From the NCBI RefSeq assembly GCF_000153165.2, contig NC_014472.1:2476001-2540000 (forward strand): a stretch of DNA of 64,000 nt. The letters are read 5' to 3'. Under the pieces are notes generated by a model. It saw only the letters and a program-made list of their open reading frames with translations, did not search any database and was not told the DNA's origin. The DNA is from Maribacter sp. HTCC2170. Its GTDB lineage: Bacteria > Bacteroidota > Bacteroidia > Flavobacteriales > Flavobacteriaceae. Below are positions 1 to 8,514 of the stretch, one piece after another. Numbering within the stretch: the first letter of the stretch is position 1; the number at the start of each line of letters is the position of its first letter. Both the position numbers and the translations under genes were made by a program.

Positions 1-45
1 TTTTAATTCTATCTTCATTTCAAATTCTTAATTATTAAATCATTT

Positions 46-762
46 ATGGTTCGGAGCTTATTACTCGTATTTTGTTTAGTTGGTCTCAATGAGTGTTTGG
101 CTCAAAAAGAACCAATACTAATAGAGGGCAAATTGGAAACAAAGGTTTCCGAGACCTTTAATTATTACCTGTACTTTCCTGAAGATTATGAAAAAAAGAA
201 TCAAGAGAAGTTTCCACTGCTATTGTTTCTTCATGGGGGAGGTGAATCAGGTGAAAGCTTGGATATGATGAATAAAAATGGCCCACCAAAACTTATTAAA
301 GACGGTAAAGATTTTCCATTTTTAATATTGGCCCCTCAAAACCCTCATAAGAAGAAGTGGTGGAATACAAGAGCAGTCATACAATTATTGGACTCTGTTG
401 TGGCCCATAATCGTGTTGATGTTAAAAGAATTTATTTGACAGGATTGAGCAGGGGAGGGGGCGCAGTTTGGGAAATGGCCGTACAGTACCCAAGTAAATT
501 TGCCGCTATGGCCGTTGTTTGCGGTATGGCGCCATTACCTTATGCTAACTGGATTAATAAAAAATTGCCAATATGGGTCTTTCATGGGGATCAGGATAAG
601 GTAATTCCCATTTCTGAATCTACTAACATGGTAGATAAGTTAAGACATATGGGATACAAGGTGGAGTTTACGATTTATGAGGGAGTAGGCCATAATTCAT
701 GGGAGAATGCCTATGATACGGAAGAGTTGTATACTTGGTTTATGAAGCAAAAACAACAATAA
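46..762 (+). CDS. Secreted alpha/beta-hydrolase, esterase/phospholipase-carboxylesterase type
   Basis: The 238-residue protein begins with a cleavable-looking signal peptide (hydrophobic residues 4-18, then LAQ at 18-20), so it probably acts in the periplasm or outside. It shows the alpha/beta-hydrolase plan: an oxyanion-type HGGG at 63-66, the nucleophile elbow GLSRGG at 133-138 with Ser135, a probable acid Asp184 in HGDQD, and a probable catalytic His216 in GVGHNSW. It resembles the LpqC/poly-hydroxybutyrate-depolymerase-like esterases that Bacteroidota place in polysaccharide utilisation loci, where they may remove acyl groups from glycans. The GH9 and sulfatase genes that follow support such a role, but the substrate cannot be read from the sequence. 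The start is the first ATG, with an AT-rich leader at the window edge. Confidence 0.85.
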   Translation: MVRSLLLVFCLVGLNECLAQKEPILIEGKLETKVSETFNYYLYFPEDYEKKNQEKFPLLLFLHGGGESGESLDMMNKNGPPKLIKDGKDFPFLILAPQNPHKKKWWNTRAVIQLLDSVVAHNRVDVKRIYLTGLSRGGGAVWEMAVQYPSKFAAMAVVCGMAPLPYANWINKKLPIWVFHGDQDKVIPISESTNMVDKLRHMGYKVEFTIYEGVGHNSWENAYDTEELYTWFMKQKQQ

Positions 763-867
763 GAGATGAGTTATAAGATGTATGTTTTTCATAGTCTAAT
801 GACAATTTAGTGTAGATCACTGCTACTTTTTATTTTTAATTTTATTGGTATTAAAAAATTAGCTGCA

Positions 868-2598
868 ATGAGAAATAAAGTGCTTGGTGTTGGGTTGTTG
901 ACCCTATTGATAATTGGGCTGTGTATAGGTTGTGCTGGCAAGCAGTTTCCTCCAGATGATAATGAATACTCAGATCAGATTAGATTAAACCAAATTGGTT
1001 ATTACCCTAATGCAGTTAAAAAAGCAGTTATTGTTGAGGTAAAAGGAGCAACTGATTTTAGTATAGTGGATAGGAAAACGATGTATTCTGTTTTTGAAGG
1101 AAAATTATCAGAGCAAATTTCATGGGAGCTTTCAGGGGAGAAAGTGCAAATAGCAAATTTTAGTGACTTAACCAAGACAGGTAAATACATTTTGTATATA
1201 GATTGTTTAGGTTATTCCTATCCTTTCGAAATAAGAAATAATGTGCTTGACCAAGTTTTTTTAGGTTCGGTGAAAGCAATGTATTATCAAAGAATGAGCA
1301 CCCCTTTAGAGGAGGAATTTGCAGGTAAATGGCATAGACCAATGGCACATCCTGATGATAATGTTTCTTATCATCCTTCAAGCGGCAGGAATGAAGGTTT
1401 TTTAAATTCTCCAGGAGGTTGGTATGATGCAGGAGACTATAACAAATATGTAGTTAATGGTAGCTTTCCTTTGGGGCAATTTTTGTCTTTTCATGAACAA
1501 TACCCAAATACTTTAAAAGATAATAGTCTAAATATTCCAGAGAGTGGAAACGGTACAAGTGACTATTTGGATGAACTCAAATATGAGATGGATTGGTTAT
1601 TGACCATGCAGGATGATGATGGAGGCCTCTTTCATAAATTAACCGCATTGAACTTTCAGGGAATGGTGATGCCACATGAGGCAACTGCAAAACGTTATGT
1701 TGTTGGGAAAGGCACCGCAGCTTCCCTTGATTTCTCTGCTTGTGCGGCAAAAGCCTATAGGGTTTTTAAGGAGATTGACGCTAATTATGCCCATAAGTGT
1801 TTAGAAGCCTCGAAGAGAGCATATGCATGGGCTTTAGAAAATCCGGATGTGGAATATTTAAACCCTGAAATTGTATCCACAGGGCAATATGGGGACAAAG
1901 ATTTTCTCGATGAATGGTTTTGGGCAAATGCTGAACTTTATATTTCAACAGGAGAGAATGAATATTTAAAAAAGCTAACTGAAAGCGATTTTAATTTTGA
2001 ATTTGTACCAGGTGATAACTGGACTAAATTCATGCGATTTATGGGAATGTTCGCGCTATTGGACAATAAGGAAACCTTATCATCTCAGATTTTTGAAAGC
2101 CTTAAAAAAGGAATTATATTGGAAGCAGATAAACTCGTGGAACGAAGTAATTCTTTGGCGTATTTTCAACCACTTGATGATTTTCAATGGGGGTCAAATA
2201 GTGATGTCTTGAATGCTGCTATAATTATCGCGAATGCATATAGGTTGAACCCCAAACCAGATTATTTAATTGCCGTACAACAAGCAGCGGATTATGTTTT
2301 GGGAGCGAATGCAACAGGTTTTAGTTTTGTAACGGGGTATGGTCATAAAACGCCCATGTTTATTCATCATAGGCAAAGTGAAGCAGACGGTATAGACGAG
2401 CCAATACCAGGGTTAATAGCGGGTGGTCCAAATTTTGGTAAGCAAGATGTGGCAGACGGAGTTGTTTATCCTGAAAATGCACCGCCAATGAAAAGTTGGG
2501 TTGATCAAGAACCCAGTTATGCGAGTAATGAGATTTGTATTAATTGGAATTCTCCATTGTCCTATATACTTGGGTTTTTGGAAAATGAATCAAAATAA
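868..2598 (+). CDS. Glycoside hydrolase family 9 lipoprotein (cellulase-type)
   Basis: The 576-residue protein has a lipoprotein signal with a lipidation Cys at about residue 22 (LCIGC), suggesting a membrane-anchored enzyme. Residues ~38-122 match the Ig-like CelD_N domain that precedes many GH9 catalytic modules (IRLNQIGYYPN). The catalytic domain follows: GWYDAGDYNKY carries the catalytic Asp pair (187 and 190), the GH9 signature with HHR lies near 500-502, and the C-terminal signature YASNEICINWNSP places the proton-donor Glu at 555. Length is normal for the family. GH9 enzymes hydrolyse beta-1,4-glucans and related beta-glycans. The stop is only 6 bases before the sulfatase start, so the two are very likely co-transcribed, which suggests a substrate more complex than plain cellulose. 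Confidence 0.93.
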   Translation: MRNKVLGVGLLTLLIIGLCIGCAGKQFPPDDNEYSDQIRLNQIGYYPNAVKKAVIVEVKGATDFSIVDRKTMYSVFEGKLSEQISWELSGEKVQIANFSDLTKTGKYILYIDCLGYSYPFEIRNNVLDQVFLGSVKAMYYQRMSTPLEEEFAGKWHRPMAHPDDNVSYHPSSGRNEGFLNSPGGWYDAGDYNKYVVNGSFPLGQFLSFHEQYPNTLKDNSLNIPESGNGTSDYLDELKYEMDWLLTMQDDDGGLFHKLTALNFQGMVMPHEATAKRYVVGKGTAASLDFSACAAKAYRVFKEIDANYAHKCLEASKRAYAWALENPDVEYLNPEIVSTGQYGDKDFLDEWFWANAELYISTGENEYLKKLTESDFNFEFVPGDNWTKFMRFMGMFALLDNKETLSSQIFESLKKGIILEADKLVERSNSLAYFQPLDDFQWGSNSDVLNAAIIIANAYRLNPKPDYLIAVQQAADYVLGANATGFSFVTGYGHKTPMFIHHRQSEADGIDEPIPGLIAGGPNFGKQDVADGVVYPENAPPMKSWVDQEPSYASNEICINWNSPLSYILGFLENESK

Positions 2599-2604
2599 GA
2601 AGTA

Positions 2605-4113
2605 ATGGTAAGTTCAGTAAGAGTTAAGTTGTTTTTTATTTCATTTCTGATATTTGGTTTTTCAGGTGTAATTAAGGCTTCATCAGAAAATAATGAAGAC
2701 CCAGTTAATCCTAAAAAAAAGAAACCTAGGAATGTCATTTTTATACTAACTGATGACCATAGGTACGATTATATGGGGTTTACCGGCAAAGTTCCTTGGT
2801 TAGAAACACCTAACATGGATAAATTGGCTCAAGAGGGAGCTTATTTGCCCAATACATTTGTAACAACATCACTTTGTTCACCTAGTAGGGCATCTATCTT
2901 AACTGGTCAATATTCACATTCACATACCATAGTGGATAATCAAGCTCCAGACCCAGGTGATTTGACCTATTTTCCTGAATATTTGGAAAAATCAGGCTAT
3001 CAAACAGGTTTTTTTGGTAAATGGCATATGGGAAGTCATGGTGATGAACCGCAACCCGGTTTTACCCATTGGGAAAGTTTTCCCGGTCAAGGGGTCTATT
3101 ACAATCCAACTTTGAATATCAATGGGGAAAGGGTTTCTTATAAGGATTCCACTTATATTACAGATTTACTTACGGAGCATACAATTGATTGGTTAAAAAA
3201 AAGAGATAAGGACAAGCCATTTTTTGCTTACTTATCCCATAAAGCAGTTCATGCCGGCTTTAAACCTGCACGCAGACATAAAGGAAAGTATAAAGGTAAA
3301 CGTATTGCATTGCCCGCAACTTATGACCAAACGAAAACGGGGGCATATAGAGATTTAAAATGGCCACAATGGGTTGCTGACCAGCGCATTAGTTGGCATG
3401 GAGTGGATTATATGTACCATGATAACAGGGATATTCATGAAATGGTTGTTGATTATTGCGAAACACTTTTAGGAGTTGATGAGAGTGTGGGAGCCATCAT
3501 GGATTATTTAAAGAAGGAAGGCCTGGATGAGTCCACAATGGTAATTTACATGGGTGACAATGGGTTTAGTTGGGGTGAACATGGGTTGATAGATAAACGA
3601 CATTTTTATGAAGAATCGGTAAAAGTGCCTTTATTAGTGAGATGTCCAGAATTGTTTGATGGTGGAGGTACTCCTGCTCAAATGGTTCAAAACATTGATA
3701 TTGCACCAACTATTTTGGCCGAAGCGGGTATTGAAAAGCCAAAGAATATGCCGGGTGTTTCATTTACTCCTATTTTAACAGGCGAGGATAACATGAAAAT
3801 TCGTAAAGAGGTTTTTTATGAATACTACTGGGAGTATGATTTTCCAATGACGCCCACCGTTTTTGGCATGCGAACAGATCAATACAAATACATAAAATAT
3901 CACGGTATTTGGGATCGGAATGAACTTTACGATCTTAAAAATGACCCCGATGAAATGTACAACCTCATTGCGGATCCAGACAAGCAAGATATTGCAAAAT
4001 CAATGTCTACAGCCATCTATGATTGGATGCAGGAAACTAATGGTATGAATATTCCGTTAAAAAGAACGGTCAAATACCGTTTTGGAGATTACAAGCACAA
4101 AAATGAGCATTAA
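2605..4113 (+). CDS. Secreted formylglycine-dependent sulfatase (S1 family)
   Basis: The 502-residue protein has an N-terminal hydrophobic signal (about 8-25). It carries the sulfatase maturation motif CSPSR at 91-95, in which Cys91 would be converted to formylglycine by an anaerobic-type or FGE maturase not seen in this window. Metal-ligand Asp residues sit in LTDDH (50-51), and a second metal site is likely in MGDNGFSWGEHG. A C-terminal domain (YEYYWEYDFP to LYDLKNDPDE) is typical of S1 sulfatases acting on glycans. It removes sulfate esters from a polysaccharide or oligosaccharide; the exact subfamily is not recognisable by eye. It lies directly after GH9, so a sulfated plant or algal polysaccharide is the probable target. 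Confidence 0.93.
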   Translation: MVSSVRVKLFFISFLIFGFSGVIKASSENNEDPVNPKKKKPRNVIFILTDDHRYDYMGFTGKVPWLETPNMDKLAQEGAYLPNTFVTTSLCSPSRASILTGQYSHSHTIVDNQAPDPGDLTYFPEYLEKSGYQTGFFGKWHMGSHGDEPQPGFTHWESFPGQGVYYNPTLNINGERVSYKDSTYITDLLTEHTIDWLKKRDKDKPFFAYLSHKAVHAGFKPARRHKGKYKGKRIALPATYDQTKTGAYRDLKWPQWVADQRISWHGVDYMYHDNRDIHEMVVDYCETLLGVDESVGAIMDYLKKEGLDESTMVIYMGDNGFSWGEHGLIDKRHFYEESVKVPLLVRCPELFDGGGTPAQMVQNIDIAPTILAEAGIEKPKNMPGVSFTPILTGEDNMKIRKEVFYEYYWEYDFPMTPTVFGMRTDQYKYIKYHGIWDRNELYDLKNDPDEMYNLIADPDKQDIAKSMSTAIYDWMQETNGMNIPLKRTVKYRFGDYKHKNEH

Positions 4114-4144
4114 TAGCAAATCAATGTCGTAAAATTCTTTACTA

Positions 4145-4456
4145 CTAATTAACCTGTATCAATTGCAGATAATTACTGTTTTTGGTGACCAATAGATGAT
4201 CTTGTCCATTAATTGAAATTTTGGACATGTCCTTTACATCACCCGGAGCATAGAAACCACTTTCTAAAGCTCGAATAGGCTTAAAGGTCCCATCGCCTTT
4301 TCCTTTTAAGAAAAGACCGTTAGAAGCATCGTTTCGAGGAGTTTCAACCTCTGAACTATAAAGGTTTTCTACTACATCTACATCCAAAATAGCAAATAGG
4401 TTAAAATCTAACAGGGTAAACGGAGTGTTATAGAAAAATCTTACTCCAGTGAGGGG
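4145..4456 (-). pseudogene. C-terminal remnant of a VCBS/FG-GAP repeat protein
   Basis: Reading leftward, an open frame from 4456 to the stop at 4145 encodes a piece with YSSEVETPRNDAS, GLFLKGKGDGTF and a final LQLIQVN. This matches my memory of the extreme C terminus of large Bacteroidota VCBS/FG-GAP (ASPIC/UnbV-like) surface proteins, which often sit beside SusCD genes. The only start-like codon is TTG at 4387 inside a conserved stretch. The homologous-looking frame extends upstream to a stop at 4457-4459, beyond which nothing recognisable remains. The parent proteins are hundreds of residues longer, so this is a 5'-deleted leftover, not a gene. It lies at the junction between the CAZyme cluster and housekeeping genes. 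Confidence 0.7.
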
Positions 4457-4473
4457 CTAAGCCCTTTAAATTG

Positions 4474-5664
4474 TTAGGAATCTTGTTTTTGTTTTTTGCA
4501 TACAATGACAATCTTACTTTCTTTGTAATCCTTTGTGAAAAACAAAAAAGAATCTCCCCCATCTTTAATTTTTGATTTTCGTCTTATCTGGGCTACACTT
4601 TCAGGGAAGTTTCTACATGTGATATTGGCCTTAGCTCCGGAAAAACCCCTTAAGTTCTTTTTGTGGTACTTAAGTATCTCTAGAATTTTAAATGTTCTTC
4701 CTGGGAACTGGATCAGTTTATTTGATGTATATAAGTGAGAGTGTTCATGGAGTTTGCTTATTTTGAAATCATTTGAAAGCAACTTGAACGCTCCTGATTT
4801 TAGGATAGCGACATTTGGCTCGTATAGATAATTCAGGGGTTTTTCTGTAGACAGTGAAGTATTCTTTTCTTCTGACCAATTGAAATCATACCTTTCTTCC
4901 AATTCTTTTTTTAGATTGATTGTGTGAATTCTAACCTCGCCTAAATAATCATGTTGTAGCACCCAAAGCAGTTCTTTAACCTCATTGTTCAAAGCCACAA
5001 TGTGCACTTCTTTGACATTCTTGAGCTGTTTTAGTCCGTTTGAGATGTCTAAAAGGGGAGATGTTTTGATCAATATGTTTTTAGATTTTTCAAAACAAAG
5101 CGGAAGGTGTTCAATAATATTGGGGGTGCAATCGGACAAAAGAAATACCTTTCCTTTGCTTTCTGACCTTCGAGAAGGGTCTAGATAAATCCATTCAAAA
5201 GAGGCATTTGATTGCTCTAGAAAATCAATCCCGTTAGCTGTTTTTGTTAATATGTTTTCTACACCTAAAATAGCATAATTGTGAGTCACTATTTCAGATA
5301 GATTCCTGTTGATTTCGCAATGAAAAACCTGCTCAATTTTTTTACTGAAAAAATAAGAATCAACACCAAACCCTCCAGTAAGATCCACAAGCGATTTGCC
5401 CTTGATAATTCTCGATTTGTATTCGGCCGTAATCTCCGAAGAGCATTGCTCAATATTTAGCTTGTTTGGGTAGTAAATGTTTTTGTTATTGAACCAAGTG
5501 GGTAGTTTTTTTTGGGACTTTAATTTGGCTTCAATCTGCTCGGTCAGTTCTTTTTGAGTAACATGTTCAAATATTGGTTTTTTGAACAATACTGACATGA
5601 TGTCAGTATTTAAATGTTTTGTTATAAAATCCTGTACACCAGTATTTAATATGTATTTATTCAA
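4474..5664 (-). CDS. Class I SAM-dependent methyltransferase with THUMP-like domain (PG1098 family)
   Basis: The 396-residue protein has a SAM-binding motif I (LVDLTGGFGVD, residues ~92-102) and a DPSRR motif at 162-166 in the position of the catalytic motif of DNA/RNA methyltransferases. The C-terminal half matches the ferredoxin-like/THUMP-like segment of the Bacteroidota PG1098 family. The target is unknown; an RNA substrate is likely by family resemblance. The start is a TTG at 5664: the MNKYILNTGVQ beginning agrees with how family members start, and the next ATG (residue 23) would remove conserved sequence. The AI-2E permease gene ends 7 bases upstream, so the gene is the promoter-distal end of the 4474-9537 operon. 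Confidence 0.85.
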   Translation of the reverse strand: MNKYILNTGVQDFITKHLNTDIMSVLFKKPIFEHVTQKELTEQIEAKLKSQKKLPTWFNNKNIYYPNKLNIEQCSSEITAEYKSRIIKGKSLVDLTGGFGVDSYFFSKKIEQVFHCEINRNLSEIVTHNYAILGVENILTKTANGIDFLEQSNASFEWIYLDPSRRSESKGKVFLLSDCTPNIIEHLPLCFEKSKNILIKTSPLLDISNGLKQLKNVKEVHIVALNNEVKELLWVLQHDYLGEVRIHTINLKKELEERYDFNWSEEKNTSLSTEKPLNYLYEPNVAILKSGAFKLLSNDFKISKLHEHSHLYTSNKLIQFPGRTFKILEILKYHKKNLRGFSGAKANITCRNFPESVAQIRRKSKIKDGGDSFLFFTKDYKESKIVIVCKKQKQDS

Positions 5665-5671
5665 AGTATTT

Positions 5672-6760
5672 CTATAAATTCTTGGTTAATGATTTTACAA
5701 TCTTATTATCGGCCAAAAATTCTTTCAATATTACCTTTATTGCAGTATATCCGGGTACGGCAATAATCATTCCTGTGATGCCAAAAAGAAGTCCGCCAAT
5801 GATGATTACCAGAAAGATTTCCAATGGATGGGATTTAACACTATTGGAAAAAATAAACGGTTGGGAAAAGAAATTATCAACCAATTGACCTATGACGAAT
5901 CCAATCATAACATAGATGGTTTTTGGCAATATTACCGTGCTAAAATCATACCCTAAATTACTCGTCATTGTCAATGTCATCATGAGTACTCCTCCAATGA
6001 TAGGTCCCACGTACGGAATCAAATTTAGAAGGGCGCATAAGAAGGCGATTACAATCGCATTTTCGATACCAAAAATAAAAAGTACAGTAGAGTATATGAT
6101 GAACAAAATTAAGATTTGCAAGACCAAACCTAGAAAGTATCTTGAGAGTAGGTCTTTTATAGTATTTATAGATTTCTTTAGGCGACTCTCCTTGTTGTCT
6201 GGAATGAACACCAAAAGGCCTTCTTCGAAAAGTTTGCTGTCTTTTAAGAAGAAAAAAGCGATGAAAAGTACTGAAAACAAACCTATGCTCAAGCTACCCA
6301 AAACGCCAACAAAAGAATTGAGGAAGTTAGGAATAAAACCAAAATCCAAATTTGCAAAGATTTCGGAGCCTTTTATCCCTTGCTCAATCTCCATAGAACT
6401 TAGACTAAAGTACTCGGTAACCTGGCGATAAAGATTTTCGACATTCGCCTGTAGGGCATCAATATTTAGAAGTGATAGGTTTTGGCCCTGCGAAACTAAA
6501 AGCGGAATGAAAAGCGCAATTATTCCTGCGATAATACCAATAAGCAGAATCATTGTTGCGATTACAGCTATGGTATTGTTGAATTTAAGTCTTCTTCGTA
6601 AAAATAGGACTATGGGCCTGCCTAAGAGCGAAGCTACTGCTGCAATCGCCAAATAAGCCAATACTGACTGAATTTTATATAAAAACAGCAGTAATAGGGC
6701 AATGCCAACGAGAATGGCGATAGCTCTTAAAATACCTTCTGAAATTGTTTTAGAGTTCAT
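5672..6760 (-). CDS. AI-2E family transporter (PerM-like permease)
   Basis: The 362-residue integral membrane protein shows paired hydrophobic helices at about 12-50 and 61-90, a long soluble insert (about 95-150), then a cluster of helices to about 340. The conserved loop NLIPYVGPIIGG and the end segment GGLLFGITGMIIAVPG are hallmarks of the AI-2E exporter/PerM family (Pfam AI-2E_transport). Family members have been linked to export of autoinducer-2 or to Na+/H+ antiport; the substrate here cannot be told. It starts at an ATG four bases after the DUF4159 gene stop, within the same operon. Confidence 0.88.
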   Translation of the reverse strand: MNSKTISEGILRAIAILVGIALLLLFLYKIQSVLAYLAIAAVASLLGRPIVLFLRRRLKFNNTIAVIATMILLIGIIAGIIALFIPLLVSQGQNLSLLNIDALQANVENLYRQVTEYFSLSSMEIEQGIKGSEIFANLDFGFIPNFLNSFVGVLGSLSIGLFSVLFIAFFFLKDSKLFEEGLLVFIPDNKESRLKKSINTIKDLLSRYFLGLVLQILILFIIYSTVLFIFGIENAIVIAFLCALLNLIPYVGPIIGGVLMMTLTMTSNLGYDFSTVILPKTIYVMIGFVIGQLVDNFFSQPFIFSNSVKSHPLEIFLVIIIGGLLFGITGMIIAVPGYTAIKVILKEFLADNKIVKSLTKNL

Positions 6761-6763
6761 TGG

Positions 6764-7411
6764 TCAATTTTTAAAGGCATAAGATATAATATTTGCCCCC
6801 ATTTGTAAAGCTTTTGTTCGAATGGCTTCTGGGTCATTATGAACAGAAGGGTCTTCCCAACCGTCTCCTAAATCTGATTCGAAGGTAAAGAGGAGTAATA
6901 GTCGACCTTCGTGAATTATGCCCAATGCTTGGGGCCGTTTACCTTCATGTTCATGAATTTTAGGCAAACCCTCTGGAAACTTATAGTTCTGGGAAAAGAT
7001 AGGGTGATCCGCGCCAATTTCCTCTAATTCAATATTTGGGAAAACTTTTGAAAGCTCCTTTCTTAAATAAGGCTCCATGCCATAATTATCATCAATATGA
7101 AGAAAACCTCCTGATAATAAATAAACCCTGAGATTGTCTGCCTCATCCTCGGAAAATACAACGTTACCATGTCCGGTCATATGGAGAAAAGGGTACTGAA
7201 AGATGCTGATGTCACCTACTTCCACGGTTTGAGGTTGCTCATTTATCTTTGTCCCAATATTTGCATTGCAAAAGCGAATAAGGTTAGTGAGGGCCGTTGG
7301 GTTCGCATACCAATCTCCGCCTCCTTTATATTTTAAAATAGCTATTTCCTGACTATTTACAGAATTTGAAAACGCGATAAACAATAAGACAAGGAGTTTT
7401 GAATATCTCAT
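6764..7411 (-). CDS. DUF4159 domain protein, secreted
   Basis: A protein of about 215 residues if started at the ATG at 7411 (MRYSKLLVLL). An in-frame TTG four codons upstream (7423) is possible but less likely. A signal peptide covers roughly residues 1-20 (ending NSVNSQ). The remainder matches DUF4159: GGGDWYANPTALTNL, FLHMTGHGN, GGFLHIDDNYG and the region around GWEDPSVHND. The fold is related to class I glutamine amidotransferase-like domains and the function is unknown. DUF4159 proteins often occur near MoxR/BatA-type genes, but here the gene lies between rsmE and the AI-2E permease in a housekeeping operon. Confidence 0.85.
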   Translation of the reverse strand: MRYSKLLVLLFIAFSNSVNSQEIAILKYKGGGDWYANPTALTNLIRFCNANIGTKINEQPQTVEVGDISIFQYPFLHMTGHGNVVFSEDEADNLRVYLLSGGFLHIDDNYGMEPYLRKELSKVFPNIELEEIGADHPIFSQNYKFPEGLPKIHEHEGKRPQALGIIHEGRLLLLFTFESDLGDGWEDPSVHNDPEAIRTKALQMGANIISYAFKN

Positions 7412-7431
7412 AAGAGTGATCAATAAAACGA

Positions 7432-8139
7432 TTATCCGTTGTTAATTAGGTTTACTGTGGTACAAGCAACTATTGCTGCTGTTTCAGTTCGTAATCTATT
7501 TCGTCCTAAAGAAACTGGCAAATATCCATTCTCATATGCGCTTTCTATTTCTTTTCTTGAAAAATCCCCTTCAGGACCAATCAAAACCGTCACATCTTTG
7601 TCTGGAGCGACCCTTCTTTTGAGTTCTAGCTTTTCTTCTTCATCGCAATGTGCAATGAAAAGCAGCCCCTCTCTGGAGTTACCCATGAATTCTTTATAAC
7701 TCACCGCTGGGTTTAGTTTAGGTAGGTAAGCCTGTAGAGATTGCTTCATGGCTGATTGTAACACTTTTTCCATGCGCTCTGGCTTTATAATCTTGCGTTC
7801 AGAATTATCGCAGATTATTGGAGTAATCTCGTCTACACCAATCTCAGTTGCTTTTTCCAAAAACCATTCAAAACGGTCATTGCTTTTAGTAGGGGCAACC
7901 ACTAAGTGAAACCAGTACATTTTTCTGTGTTTCTTTGTTGTTGATGTAATTTGGGCCTTACATTTCTTAGCGTTGGCTAAAATTATTTTAGCTTCAAACA
8001 TATACCCTTTGCCATTGGTGATCAATAATATGTCATCTTCTTTTTTTCGTAAAACTTTAATAATGTGATTGCTCTCCTCTGGACTAAAAACAAATTGAGA
8101 GGCACTATTGTCCAATCTTGGGTTATAGAATAATTGCAT
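7432..8139 (-). CDS. rsmE: 16S rRNA (uracil-1498-N3)-methyltransferase RsmE
   Basis: The 235-residue protein matches RsmE in length and motif order. There is an N-terminal PUA-like barrel (FYNPRLDNSASQFVFSPEESNHIIKV, cited here as residues 4-29), then the SPOUT methyltransferase domain with KATEIGVDEITPI, the trefoil-knot SAM motif IGPEGDFSRKEIE and the end segment SLGRNRLRTETAA. It methylates U1498 in the decoding region of 16S rRNA. The start ATG at 8139 gives the usual MQLFY-type beginning. It is one of a run of closely spaced - strand genes. Confidence 0.95.
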   Translation of the reverse strand: MQLFYNPRLDNSASQFVFSPEESNHIIKVLRKKEDDILLITNGKGYMFEAKIILANAKKCKAQITSTTKKHRKMYWFHLVVAPTKSNDRFEWFLEKATEIGVDEITPIICDNSERKIIKPERMEKVLQSAMKQSLQAYLPKLNPAVSYKEFMGNSREGLLFIAHCDEEEKLELKRRVAPDKDVTVLIGPEGDFSRKEIESAYENGYLPVSLGRNRLRTETAAIVACTTVNLINNG

Positions 8140-8158
8140 AAACGAGTATTACTGTGGT

Positions 8159-8503
8159 TTACTGTTTTAATTTATTTTGGGCGTGTTCAATTCCTAATTC
8201 AATCCAGTTTTGAAGTTCTTCTTCGGTCTTAAACCCATCTGAAGAAACGTATATAAATTCTTTCAAAGGTCGATTAGTGAAATCCATTGGTCTTACTGAA
8301 TCCATTTTCAAAATATCTTTCATCTTACCTTCAACTACACGTACCATTAAATCGTTCTTCACAATTCCAACGGTCATTTTTCCTTTATACATAATGGCGA
8401 GTCCGCCAAACATTTTCTTTTTGGATAGATAATTAGAAATGCTTTTTTGGAAAACATTCAACGCGGCATCCAAACGTTTTTCTAAATCTTCATCATACGC
8501 CAT
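8159..8503 (-). CDS. TfoX/Sxy N-terminal domain protein
   Basis: The 114-residue protein consists of a single TfoX N-terminal domain: KKMFGGLAIMYKGKMTVGIVKNDLMVR lies in residues ~29-56, followed by MDFTNRPLKEFIYV and a terminal helix. The TfoX C-terminal domain of competence regulators is absent. Such single-domain proteins are common in Bacteroidota with no established role, so a competence function should not be assumed. The gene lies 19 bases upstream of rsmE and 11 bases downstream of tsaD in the same operon. Confidence 0.88.
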   Translation of the reverse strand: MAYDEDLEKRLDAALNVFQKSISNYLSKKKMFGGLAIMYKGKMTVGIVKNDLMVRVVEGKMKDILKMDSVRPMDFTNRPLKEFIYVSSDGFKTEEELQNWIELGIEHAQNKLKQ

Positions 8504-8514
8504 AATCTATTTTT

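Noticed and set aside
5916-6431. 171-codon + strand open frame inside the AI-2E permease gene
   Set aside because: It is antisense to a clear membrane-protein gene and its translation has no recognisable domain; a shadow frame.
7411-7423. TTG start for the DUF4159 protein at 7423
   Set aside because: An ATG four codons downstream (7411) begins a normal signal peptide, so the extra residues are not needed.
8159-8503. Competence regulator TfoX
   Set aside because: Only the N-terminal TfoX domain is present, without the C-terminal domain, and no competence genes lie nearby.
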